Part shown: positions 33,146 to 39,733 of the stretch, piece by piece
Position numbering within the stretch: position 1 is the first letter of the stretch
Layout: each line of letters starts with the position of its first letter
From: Streptomyces catenulae
Lineage (GTDB): Bacteria; Actinomycetota; Actinomycetes; Streptomycetales; Streptomycetaceae
Assembly (NCBI RefSeq): GCF_000718015.1
Contig: NZ_JODY01000007.1
Span: forward strand, 1-64,000
DNA length: 64,000 bases
Reading direction: 5' to 3'
Notes under the pieces: generated by a model
Told to the model about the DNA's origin: nothing
Seen by the model: only the letters and a program-made list of their open reading frames with translations
The model's database searches: none
Made by a program: the position numbers and the translations under genes

Positions 33146-33934
33146 TCAGGCGGCGGAGCGGGCGACGCCGCCGCAGACGTCGAGGGCGGTGCCGGTGATG
33201 TACGAGGCGCGGGGCGCGAGGAGGGTGAGGACGGCGTAGGCGACCTCGTCGGCGCGGCCGAGGCGGCCGAGGGCGACGCCGCGGTCGGCGGCCAGTTCGG
33301 CCTGCCAGGTGTCGTAGCTCTGCGGGGTGCCGGAGGCGGCGTGGCGGCGGGTCCACTGGCCGGTGTCGATGAGACCGAGGCAGACGGAGTTGACGCGGAT
33401 GCCGTCGGGGGCCAGTTCGCGGGCGAGGGAGGCGGAGAGGTTGAGGATTCCGGCGCGGGCGGCGCTGGTGGTGATCAGCCGGGGTGAGGGTTCCTTGGCG
33501 AGGACGGCGTTGACGTTGACGACGGCCGCGGCGTCGGAGGCGCAAAGGTGCGGGAGGGCGGGGCGCAGGGTGTGCAGCACGCCCGCGAACTTCAGCTCCA
33601 GCTCGTCGCGCCAGTCCTCGGCGGTGGTCTCGGCGAAGCGCTTCATCCGGGACTGTCCGGCGTTGTTGACGAGGCCGTCGAGGCCGCCGAAGTGGTCGGC
33701 GGCGCGGTGGACGAAGGCGGCGGTGGCGTCGGCGTCGCGGATGTCGGCGGCGCCGGTGAGCAGCCGGTCCGGTCCGGCGCCGAGGGCGTCGGCGAGGGCG
33801 GTCAGCGGTTCCGGGGTGCGGGCGCAGGTGGCGACGCGGGCGCCCTCGTCGAGCAGGGCGCGGACCGTGGCCAGGCCGACGCCGGAGGTGCCGCCGGTGA
33901 CGAGTACGGTGCGGTCGGCGAGGCCGAGGTCCAT
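33146..33934 (-). CDS. Short-chain dehydrogenase with altered catalytic triad
   Basis: 262 residues of the SDR fold: nucleotide motif TVLVTGGTSGVGLATV (TGxxxGxG) and LVNNAGQSRMKRF are intact. In place of the catalytic Ser-Tyr-x-x-x-Lys it reads VNVNAVLAKEPS then LITTSAARAGILNL: Thr156 sits at the Tyr position, Arg160 at the Lys position and Ala143 at the Ser position. I recall a family of aromatic-cluster SDR proteins (the PRK07062 type) with the same ATSAARAG motif, so this is probably a subfamily trait and not decay. It may use another residue or not act as a classical dehydrogenase. Inside the aromatic operon. Confidence 0.87.
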   Translation of the reverse strand: MDLGLADRTVLVTGGTSGVGLATVRALLDEGARVATCARTPEPLTALADALGAGPDRLLTGAADIRDADATAAFVHRAADHFGGLDGLVNNAGQSRMKRFAETTAEDWRDELELKFAGVLHTLRPALPHLCASDAAAVVNVNAVLAKEPSPRLITTSAARAGILNLSASLARELAPDGIRVNSVCLGLIDTGQWTRRHAASGTPQSYDTWQAELAADRGVALGRLGRADEVAYAVLTLLAPRASYITGTALDVCGGVARSAA

Positions 33935-33962
33935 GGGGGTCCTTTCGGGGTCACGGATACCG

Positions 33963-33989
33963 CAACCCCCTTGTTACGCAAGGGAGTTG
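33963..33989 (-). promoter_or_regulatory. Hairpin between the two SDR genes
   Basis: Inverted repeat CAACCCCCTTG / CAAGGGAGTTG (one mismatch) with loop TTACG, in a 65-bp gap that is less GC-rich than the surroundings. It could be an internal attenuator, an RNA-processing site or a partial terminator within the operon. Confidence 0.5.
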
Positions 33990-33999
33990 GACGGGTTCG

Positions 34000-34752
34000 T
34001 CAGTGCATGGTGAAGCCGCCGTTGACGGCGATGACCTGGCCGGTGAGGTAGCGGGACTCCTCGCCGAGGAGGAAGGCCACCAGGCCGATGAGGTCGTCGG
34101 GGCGTTGCGGGCGGGAGACGGCGCGGCCCAGCCGGTAGAGCTCATGGCGTTCGGCGGGGACGTTCTCGGTCGCCTCGCAGGCGGTGAGGCCGGGGGCGAC
34201 GGCGTTCACGGTGACGCCCCGGTCGCCCAGTTCGCGGGCCATCGCCCGGGTGAGGGCGATGACGGCGCCCTTGGAGGCGATGTAGTGGGCGAGGCGCGGG
34301 GAGCCGTAGAGGGCGGCGTCGGAGGCGAGGTTGACGATGCGTCCGGTGCCGTGCGCCAGGAGCTGCGGGAGCAGCGCGCGGGCGACGAGCCAGGGGCCGC
34401 GGGCGTTGACCGTCATCAGCCGGTCCCACTCCTCGACGGTGAGCTCCCAGAACTCCTTGCCGCCGACGCCGTTGGCCAGCCCGGCGTTGTTGACCAGGCC
34501 GTACAGCGGGCCGAGGGCGGCGGTGGCGGCGGCGAGGGCGGCGACCGAGGCGGGGTCGGCGACGTCGCAGCGGACGAAGTGGGCGTCGAGACCGTCGGCG
34601 CGGAGGGCGGCGGCGGTGGCGGTGCCGCGCTCGGCGTCGAGTTCGGCGACGACGACGCGGTGGCCGTCCTCGGCCGCCCGGCGGGCCATGGCCTCCCCCA
34701 GGCCACGGCCGGCGCCGGTGACGACGACGGTGCCGGTTGCGGGGGCGGCCAT
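34000..34752 (-). CDS. Short-chain dehydrogenase/reductase
   Basis: 250 residues, classical SDR: TVVVTGAGRGLGEAMARR (TGxxxGxG), GLVNNAGLANG, catalytic Ser in RIVNLASDAALYG and Tyr-Lys in LAHYIASKGAVIALTRAMA, C-terminal YLTGQVIAVNGGF. It would oxidise or reduce a hydroxy or keto intermediate with NAD(P)H. Its start codon shares one base with the cupin stop (TGATG). Unlike its downstream neighbour it keeps the full catalytic set, so the operon has one normal and one altered SDR. Confidence 0.9.
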   Translation of the reverse strand: MAAPATGTVVVTGAGRGLGEAMARRAAEDGHRVVVAELDAERGTATAAALRADGLDAHFVRCDVADPASVAALAAATAALGPLYGLVNNAGLANGVGGKEFWELTVEEWDRLMTVNARGPWLVARALLPQLLAHGTGRIVNLASDAALYGSPRLAHYIASKGAVIALTRAMARELGDRGVTVNAVAPGLTACEATENVPAERHELYRLGRAVSRPQRPDDLIGLVAFLLGEESRYLTGQVIAVNGGFTMH

Positions 34753-35273
34753 CAGTCGCGGGTGACGCCGTGCATCGGCGAGTGCGCGGGGTAGGTGGGG
34801 ACCTGCGGCTTCCGCGTGCCGATGACGACGCAGAACAGTGCGTCGGTGGCGCCCTCGTTCTTGAGGCTGCGGGCCACCCCGGCGGGCACGACGATCATGT
34901 CGCGGTAGCCGAGGGTGCGGTACTCGGCCTCGCCGTCGCCGCGGTGGATGCCGACGCGGACCTCGCCCTCCAGGACGAAGAACGCCTCCTCGACGTCGTG
35001 GTGGGTGTGCTCGGGGCCCTCGGCGCCGGGCGGCAGCAGCATGTTGGAGAAGGTGAAGCCGCCGGACGGCAGGATGCGGTTGTCGCCGTCGTGGTCGCCG
35101 GTGGCGCCGGAGCCGACGTAGCGGATCTGGGCGCGGCGGTACTGGTCACCGGCCTTGGTCTGGAAGGCGAGGGTGTCCCAGTCGGGCTCGCGGGAGTCCT
35201 TGGTGGCGATCAGGGAGTCGGTGTACGCGGCGAGGTCGCCGCCGTTGTCGTAGGCGTCGGTGGTGAGGGGCAT
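34752..35273 (-). CDS. Cupin-domain protein
   Basis: 173 residues with one cupin barrel. Motif 1 is PPGAEGPEHTHHDVEEAFFVLEG split over residues 81-102, with likely metal ligands H89, H91 and E95; motif 2 is YRDMIVVPAGVARSLKNEG. The cupin may bind iron, zinc or manganese and could be a small dioxygenase, isomerase or hydrolase-like enzyme of the pathway, or a sensor. The N-terminal 60 residues (AYDNGGDLAAYTDSLIATKD) are specific to this group. Encoded immediately upstream of, and coupled to, the classical SDR. Confidence 0.87.
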   Translation of the reverse strand: MPLTTDAYDNGGDLAAYTDSLIATKDSREPDWDTLAFQTKAGDQYRRAQIRYVGSGATGDHDGDNRILPSGGFTFSNMLLPPGAEGPEHTHHDVEEAFFVLEGEVRVGIHRGDGEAEYRTLGYRDMIVVPAGVARSLKNEGATDALFCVVIGTRKPQVPTYPAHSPMHGVTRD

Positions 35274-35307
35274 GGTGCAACTGCCTTCCGTGGTGCGGGT
35301 GGGGTGA

Positions 35308-36102
35308 TCAGTCGCCGAGACCGGCGGTGATACGGAGGTGGGAGAGGAGCCAGGCGTCGAACGCCTCGGGCCGCTCCTGGTTGGCGAGGTGACCGGCGTC
35401 CTTGACGATCACGTACGCGGACCGGGGCAGCGCACCGGCCAGGAGCTGGCTCGCCCCGGGGCCGGTGACGCGGTCGAGGTCGCCGCTCAGGACGAGGGCG
35501 GGCGCGGTGATGCCGGGCAGTTCGCCGCGCAGGTCGGTGGCGGCCATCGCCTCGGCGGCGTATCCGTAGCCCGGCAGCCGGACGGCGCGGGCCATGGTGT
35601 CGGTGACCCGGCGGACGAGGGCCTCGGGCGCCGCGTCGGAGACCAGGCGGGGGCCGCGGCGGGCGGCGAAGGCGCGCGGGCCGAGGTCGGCGAGTTCGGC
35701 GGCGCGGGCGCGCATCCCGGCGGCCTTCGCCGGGTCGGTGCCGGAGCCCGCGCTGGACGAGGCGACGATCAGCGAGGCGACGAGGGCGGGGTGGCGGGCG
35801 GCGAGGCGGAGGGCGATGACGCCGCCCCAGGAGACGCCGAGGACGTGGACCGGGCCGCCGTGCTCCCGGATCAGGGCGGCGGCGGTGTCGGCGTAGCCGT
35901 CCAGGTCGAGCGGGGCTTCGGGGTCGGTGGAGGCGCCGTAGCCGGGGGCGTCCCAGGCGAGCAGGTGGAGCCGGTCGCCGAGGGTCGCGAACTGCGGGGC
36001 GAAGGCGGCGGAGGAGGAGCCGATGCCGTGCAGGCAGAGCACCGTCGGCCCGGTGCCGCCGCTCTCCGTCACCTGGAGTCCGGCGAGGTCGTGGGCGGTC
36101 AC
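35308..36102 (-). CDS. Alpha/beta hydrolase, ring-cleavage product hydrolase-like
   Basis: 264 residues from the GTG at 36102, which overlaps the preceding stop by 4 nt (GTGA). The alpha/beta hydrolase triad is visible: nucleophile S91 in LGVSWGGV, Asp in LVLSGDLDRVTG and His in VKDAGHLANQE; oxyanion region LCLHGIGSSS. In an operon with an extradiol dioxygenase it is a natural candidate for C-C hydrolysis of a meta-cleavage product (BphD/MhpC type), though an ester- or lactone-hydrolase is possible. Confidence 0.88.
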   Translation of the reverse strand: MTAHDLAGLQVTESGGTGPTVLCLHGIGSSSAAFAPQFATLGDRLHLLAWDAPGYGASTDPEAPLDLDGYADTAAALIREHGGPVHVLGVSWGGVIALRLAARHPALVASLIVASSSAGSGTDPAKAAGMRARAAELADLGPRAFAARRGPRLVSDAAPEALVRRVTDTMARAVRLPGYGYAAEAMAATDLRGELPGITAPALVLSGDLDRVTGPGASQLLAGALPRSAYVIVKDAGHLANQERPEAFDAWLLSHLRITAGLGD

Positions 36103-36935
36103 AGGATCATTCCGGGGCGTCCGGCGAGGGCGGCGAGGGAGCGCAGTACCGCGTAGGGCACGACCTGGCTGGTGGCCGGGGTGTCCGCGTCGGGCAGATG
36201 GCGGACCTCGAAGCGGTAGCTGCCGTGACCGCCGGACGCCTCGACGACATGGCGGGTGTGGCGGGCCGCGGGGTCGGCGACGACGCTGACCCGTACCGCG
36301 TCCGGGTCGCCGACGGCGAGGGCGACGGAGGCGGCGACGTTGGTGGAGCGGGGGAACTTCGCGGGGATCTCGCGGGCGGAGCCGCGCAGCACCTCGACGG
36401 GCCCGGTGGCGGTCCGCATCCGGTGCAGCAACTCCTCGTCCATCCAGGGCTGTTCGAGGGTGGCGGGGAGCTTGGTGGTGGTGAGGGTGACCTCGGTGAG
36501 CGGGCCGAGGGCGCGGGCCGCCTGGAGGAGGTCGAGGCCGCCGACGGCGCCGCCGGTGAAGTAGACGCGGCCGGGTCCGGCGGCGCGCAGCCGGGCGGTG
36601 AGGGCGTCGTCGGTGAGCGCGCCGGTGGAGGCGATCAGCAGGTCGGCCCCGGCGGTGAGGATCTCCTCGCCGTGGGCGCGGACCACGCCCTGGCCCGCGG
36701 CCTCGACGATCAGATCGCAGGAGGTCAGCGCGGATTCCAGGGGGAGTTGCGGGGCGGGGGCGGCGTCGCCGAGCGGACGGTTGTCGACGACGCAGGTCAG
36801 CTCGGCGCCGGGGACCTCACCGGCGGCCAGCGCGGTGCCGACGACGCGTCCGATGGCGCCCCAGCCGATGAGGCCGACCCGGCGCGGGGCGCGGGTGGCG
36901 GGCGGCGTGGCGGGGGCGGCGGATACGGCGGTCAT
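36099..36935 (-). CDS. L-aspartate dehydrogenase-like protein (NadX/DUF108)
   Basis: 278 residues from the ATG at 36935. N-terminal Rossmann motif GLIGWGAIGRVVG at 21-33; mid-region AREIPAKFPRSTNVAASVALAVG corresponds to the conserved FPxNxNVAA stretch of aspartate dehydrogenases; ARHTRHVVEASGGHGSYRF follows. The family deaminates L-aspartate to oxaloacetate or iminoaspartate with NAD(P). NAD synthesis genes are not adjacent, so in this operon it more likely handles an amino or imino intermediate, or recycles oxaloacetate; that is inference. It overlaps both neighbours by 4 nt, showing tight translational coupling. Confidence 0.87.
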   Translation of the reverse strand: MTAVSAAPATPPATRAPRRVGLIGWGAIGRVVGTALAAGEVPGAELTCVVDNRPLGDAAPAPQLPLESALTSCDLIVEAAGQGVVRAHGEEILTAGADLLIASTGALTDDALTARLRAAGPGRVYFTGGAVGGLDLLQAARALGPLTEVTLTTTKLPATLEQPWMDEELLHRMRTATGPVEVLRGSAREIPAKFPRSTNVAASVALAVGDPDAVRVSVVADPAARHTRHVVEASGGHGSYRFEVRHLPDADTPATSQVVPYAVLRSLAALAGRPGMIL

Positions 36936-37858
36936 GCGGTTCCTTCCGGGGCGGCGAGCGGGCCGGGGTCGGGGGTACCGGCCATGTGGCGGCGGATGGC
37001 GGGGGACGGCGGCCCGGCGGTGCCCCACAGGTCGGAGAGTTCGGGGGTGCGGCGCCAGACCCGGGCGATCCAGGCGTCCTCGACGATCTGCGCGACCTCG
37101 GAGGTGTACTCGCAGACCAGTCCGGACGGGTCGGTGAAGTAGGCGAAGGTGTTGTCGCCCGGCCCGTGCCGCCCGGGTCCCCACTGCGGGGTGATGCCGT
37201 GGTGGCGCAGCCGTCCGAGGCCGCGCATGAAGTGGTCGACCGAGGTCATCTCGTACGCGACGTGGTTGAGGGAGGCCCAGTCGGCCTGGTTGAAGGCGAG
37301 GCAGTGGTGGTCGGCGTTGCAGCGCAGGAAGGCCATCTGGTGCTCGGACCAGTCGGAGACCCGCAGGCCGAGGACGTCGGTGTAGAAGGCGACGGCGGCG
37401 TCGATGTCGGTGGTGTTGAGGACGGTGTGGGTGACGCCGACGGGGACGGCGGCGTCCCGTCCGCGCGGGGCGACGGCCTCGACGTGGGCGCTCAGCTCCA
37501 GCAGCCGCCCCTCGGGGTCGGTGAAGCGCAGACCGTAGCCGCCGCCGAACTGGTCGAGCGGGCCGGGTCCGTGGACGGGGACGATGCCGCGGGCGGCGAG
37601 GCGGCGGGCGGCGGTGTCGACCTCGGCGGGGCCGGCGAGGGCGAAGCTGATCTTTCCGAGGGCGGGCCGGTCGGCGTGGGTGAGGGAGAGGACGTGGTGC
37701 TCGGGGCCGGTGCCGCGCAGCCAGGCGGCGCCGGTCTCGGCCCCGACGGTCTCCAGGCCCCACACCTCGCGGTAGAAGTCGGTGGCCTCGGTGACGGCGG
37801 GGGTGCGGAGTTCGACGGCGCGCAGGGCGCGGAGCCGGGCTACGGGCTCGTGGGGCAT
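36932..37858 (-). CDS. Extradiol ring-cleavage dioxygenase (VOC, type I)
   Basis: 308 residues with two vicinal-oxygen-chelate domains, each with paired beta-alpha-beta-beta-beta units. Fe(II) ligands typical of type I extradiol dioxygenases are in the second domain: H144 (GVTHTVLN), H199 (LNHVAYEM) and E250 (LVCEYTSEV); the second-shell His is in NADHHCLAF. Size and C-terminal tail fit the homoprotocatechuate / catechol 2,3-dioxygenase group. It would cleave a catechol next to its hydroxyls (meta cleavage). Start ATG at 37858; its stop overlaps the NadX-like start (ATGA). Confidence 0.92.
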   Translation of the reverse strand: MPHEPVARLRALRAVELRTPAVTEATDFYREVWGLETVGAETGAAWLRGTGPEHHVLSLTHADRPALGKISFALAGPAEVDTAARRLAARGIVPVHGPGPLDQFGGGYGLRFTDPEGRLLELSAHVEAVAPRGRDAAVPVGVTHTVLNTTDIDAAVAFYTDVLGLRVSDWSEHQMAFLRCNADHHCLAFNQADWASLNHVAYEMTSVDHFMRGLGRLRHHGITPQWGPGRHGPGDNTFAYFTDPSGLVCEYTSEVAQIVEDAWIARVWRRTPELSDLWGTAGPPSPAIRRHMAGTPDPGPLAAPEGTA

Positions 37859-37920
37859 CGGTTCGGCATCCTTCGGACGGGGGCGGGGGGACGGACGGCG
37901 CGCGGCGGGTACGGCGGGGG

Positions 37921-39444
37921 TCAGGAGGCGGCCCAGGGCAGCGGGCCGCCGGTGCCCCAGTAGAGGCTCTGCTGCCGCTGGTAGGCGCGGATGCCGTCGC
38001 GGCCCTTCTCCCGGCCCAGCCCGCTCTCCTTCATCCCGCCGAACGGGGTGGCCGCGCTGAACTGCTTGTAGGTGTTGATCCACACGGTGGCGGCGTCGAT
38101 CCGGTCGGCGACCCGCCAGGCGGTGGCCGCGTCGCGGGTCCACAGTCCGCAGGCGAGGCCGTAGACCGTGTCGTTGGCCTGGGCGACGAGGTCGTCCTCG
38201 TCGTCGAAGGGCAGCGCGACGAGGACCGGTCCGAAGATCTCCTCCCGGCAGACCCGGGCGGTGGGCGGCAGCCCGTCGAGGATCGTGGGGAGGTAGTAGG
38301 CGCCGTCGCGGAAGCGCGCGCCCTCGGGTGCGGCGCCGCCGCAGCGGACCCGGGCGCCCTCCTCGCGAGCCAGATCGACGTAGGCGGCGACGTGGTCGCG
38401 GTGGCGGTGGTGGACGAGCGGGCCGACCTGGGTCGCGGGGTCGGTGCCGGGGCCGACGCGCAGGGCGCGGGTCCGGGCGGTCAGTTCGTCGAGGAAGGCG
38501 TCGTAGCGGGCGCGGTGGACGAAGAGGCGGGATCCGGCGATGCAGCTCTGGCCGCTGGAGGAGAAGATCCCGAACAAGACCCCGGCCAGGGCGGTTTCGG
38601 TGTCCGCGTCGTCGAGGACGACCGTCGGTGACTTGCCGCCCAGTTCCAGCGAGACCGGCATGATCTTGTCGGCGGCGATCCGGCCGATGGCGCGTCCGGT
38701 GTGGGTGCCGCCGGTGAACGCGACCTTCCCGACGGCCGGGTGGCGCACGAGCGCGTCGCCGGTGACGGTGCCGGGCCCGGGCAGCACCGCGAGCAGCGCG
38801 GGCGGCAGCCCCTCCGCGGCCAGGGCGTGGTGCACGATCCGGCCGAGGGCCAGGGCGACGAGCGGGGTCCACTCGGCGGGCTTGAGCAGCACGGCGTTCC
38901 CGGCGGCGAGGGCGGGCGCGAGTTTCTGGGCGTCGCTGGCTATCGGGGAGTTCCAGGGGGTGATGGCGGCGACGACGCCGATCGGGGTGTGGCGGCTGAG
39001 GGTGACGTAGTCGCCGCGGGAGGGGGTGACGGCGTCCTCGGCGGTCTCCACGGCGGCGGCGACGTACCGGAAGGTGGCGGCGGCGCTGCGTACCAGGGCG
39101 AGGGTCTCGGCGCGGGTCTTGCCGGTGTCGGCGGTCTGGAGTGCGGAGAGCGCGTCGGCGTGGGTGTCGACGAGCGCGGCGACGCGGTGCAGCAGCCGGG
39201 CGCGCAGATGCGGCGGCAGGCGGCGCCAGGCCGGGTCGGCGGCGGCGCGGGCGGCGGCGGTGGCCGCGGCGTCGACGTCGGCGGTGCCCGCGCCGGTCAC
39301 GGTGGTCAGGGTGCGGCCGGTCGCCGGGTCGACGGTGGTGATCGGGGCGCCGGTGCCGCGCCGCCACTCCCCCGCGACCAGGATCTCGTCGGGGGTGGCG
39401 CCCGGCGCGGGCACCAGGTCGTCCACCGGTGCGTCGACGGTCAT
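37921..39444 (-). CDS. Aldehyde dehydrogenase
   Basis: 507 residues from the ATG at 39444 (AGGAGG 7 nt upstream). Class III/IX-type aldehyde dehydrogenase: N165 in ITPWNSP, K188 in LLKPAEW, GGTHTGRAIG nucleotide loop, E267 in PVSLELGGKSP and catalytic C301 in SSSGQSCIAGSR. Oxidises an aldehyde to an acid with NAD(P). First gene of the aromatic operon; in meta-cleavage pathways such enzymes oxidise semialdehyde ring-fission products. The frame extends upstream over the promoter, so the shorter start is preferred. Confidence 0.92.
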   Translation of the reverse strand: MTVDAPVDDLVPAPGATPDEILVAGEWRRGTGAPITTVDPATGRTLTTVTGAGTADVDAAATAAARAAADPAWRRLPPHLRARLLHRVAALVDTHADALSALQTADTGKTRAETLALVRSAAATFRYVAAAVETAEDAVTPSRGDYVTLSRHTPIGVVAAITPWNSPIASDAQKLAPALAAGNAVLLKPAEWTPLVALALGRIVHHALAAEGLPPALLAVLPGPGTVTGDALVRHPAVGKVAFTGGTHTGRAIGRIAADKIMPVSLELGGKSPTVVLDDADTETALAGVLFGIFSSSGQSCIAGSRLFVHRARYDAFLDELTARTRALRVGPGTDPATQVGPLVHHRHRDHVAAYVDLAREEGARVRCGGAAPEGARFRDGAYYLPTILDGLPPTARVCREEIFGPVLVALPFDDEDDLVAQANDTVYGLACGLWTRDAATAWRVADRIDAATVWINTYKQFSAATPFGGMKESGLGREKGRDGIRAYQRQQSLYWGTGGPLPWAAS

Positions 39445-39505
39445 CCGGGGCCTCCTGGGCGGGAGTTGGGCGGGGGTGTGCCGAGCGGATTGCTTCAGCG
39501 CCAGA

Positions 39506-39534
39506 AATCTAAGCACTTAACTATTTCCTGGCAA
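39506..39534 (-). promoter_or_regulatory. Promoter of the aromatic catabolic operon
   Basis: Minus strand TTGCCA (39534-39529), a 17-nt spacer and TAGATT (39511-39506). Spacing is optimal for HrdB. The palindrome TAAGTGCTTA (same strand reading) runs into the -10 box, so a bound protein would block RNA polymerase. Confidence 0.7.
39510..39519. promoter_or_regulatory. Operator copy 1, TAAGCACTTA
   Basis: Near-perfect palindrome (only the central two bases break symmetry) overlapping the -10 box of the catabolic operon; matches operator copy 2 in 9 of 10 positions. Likely bound by a MarR-, IclR- or GntR-type repressor. Confidence 0.65.
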
Positions 39535-39570
39535 CCCCCGTCGGCCGGAAAACTTTCCCGGTCCAACCCC

Positions 39571-39601
39571 TTGACGACCCCGCCCCTGCGGTCGGTAGAA
39601 C
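39571..39601 (+). promoter_or_regulatory. Promoter of the MFS transporter
   Basis: TTGACG (39571-39576), a 19-nt spacer and TAGAAC (39596-39601). The spacer is slightly long; operator copy 2 begins 1 bp after the -10 box, over the expected transcription start. Confidence 0.55.
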
Positions 39602-39602
39602 T

Positions 39603-39612
39603 TAAGCGCTTA
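39603..39612. promoter_or_regulatory. Operator copy 2, TAAGCGCTTA
   Basis: Perfect 10-bp palindrome at the predicted transcription start of the MFS gene, nearly identical to operator copy 1 located 93 bp away. A half-site GCGCTTA follows at 39621-39627. Confidence 0.65.
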
Positions 39613-39733
39613 GAAGCTTTGCGCTTACGGACGGGACATCTCGCGGACTCCCCAACCGCCGCCCCGCCGCGCCTCGCCCTCCCCCCTGCCCTGCCCCTCT
39701 CCCGCCCCGCCGCGGGCCTGGAGGAATCCCCGG

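Larger units (their letters stand above)
39445..39733. promoter_or_regulatory. Divergent promoter-operator region of the aromatic island
   Basis: 289 bp between the catabolic operon (minus) and the MFS transporter (plus). It holds one promoter per direction (39506-39534 minus; 39571-39601 plus), two copies of a palindrome TAAGCNCTTA lying on those promoters, and a third half-site GCGCTTA (39621-39627). The arrangement indicates joint repression of uptake and degradation. Confidence 0.75.

Noticed and set aside
39561..39566. GTCCAA in the aromatic promoter region as a third copy of the glycosidase motif
   Set aside because: There is no TTTGTCCAT at the required 21-22 bp spacing.
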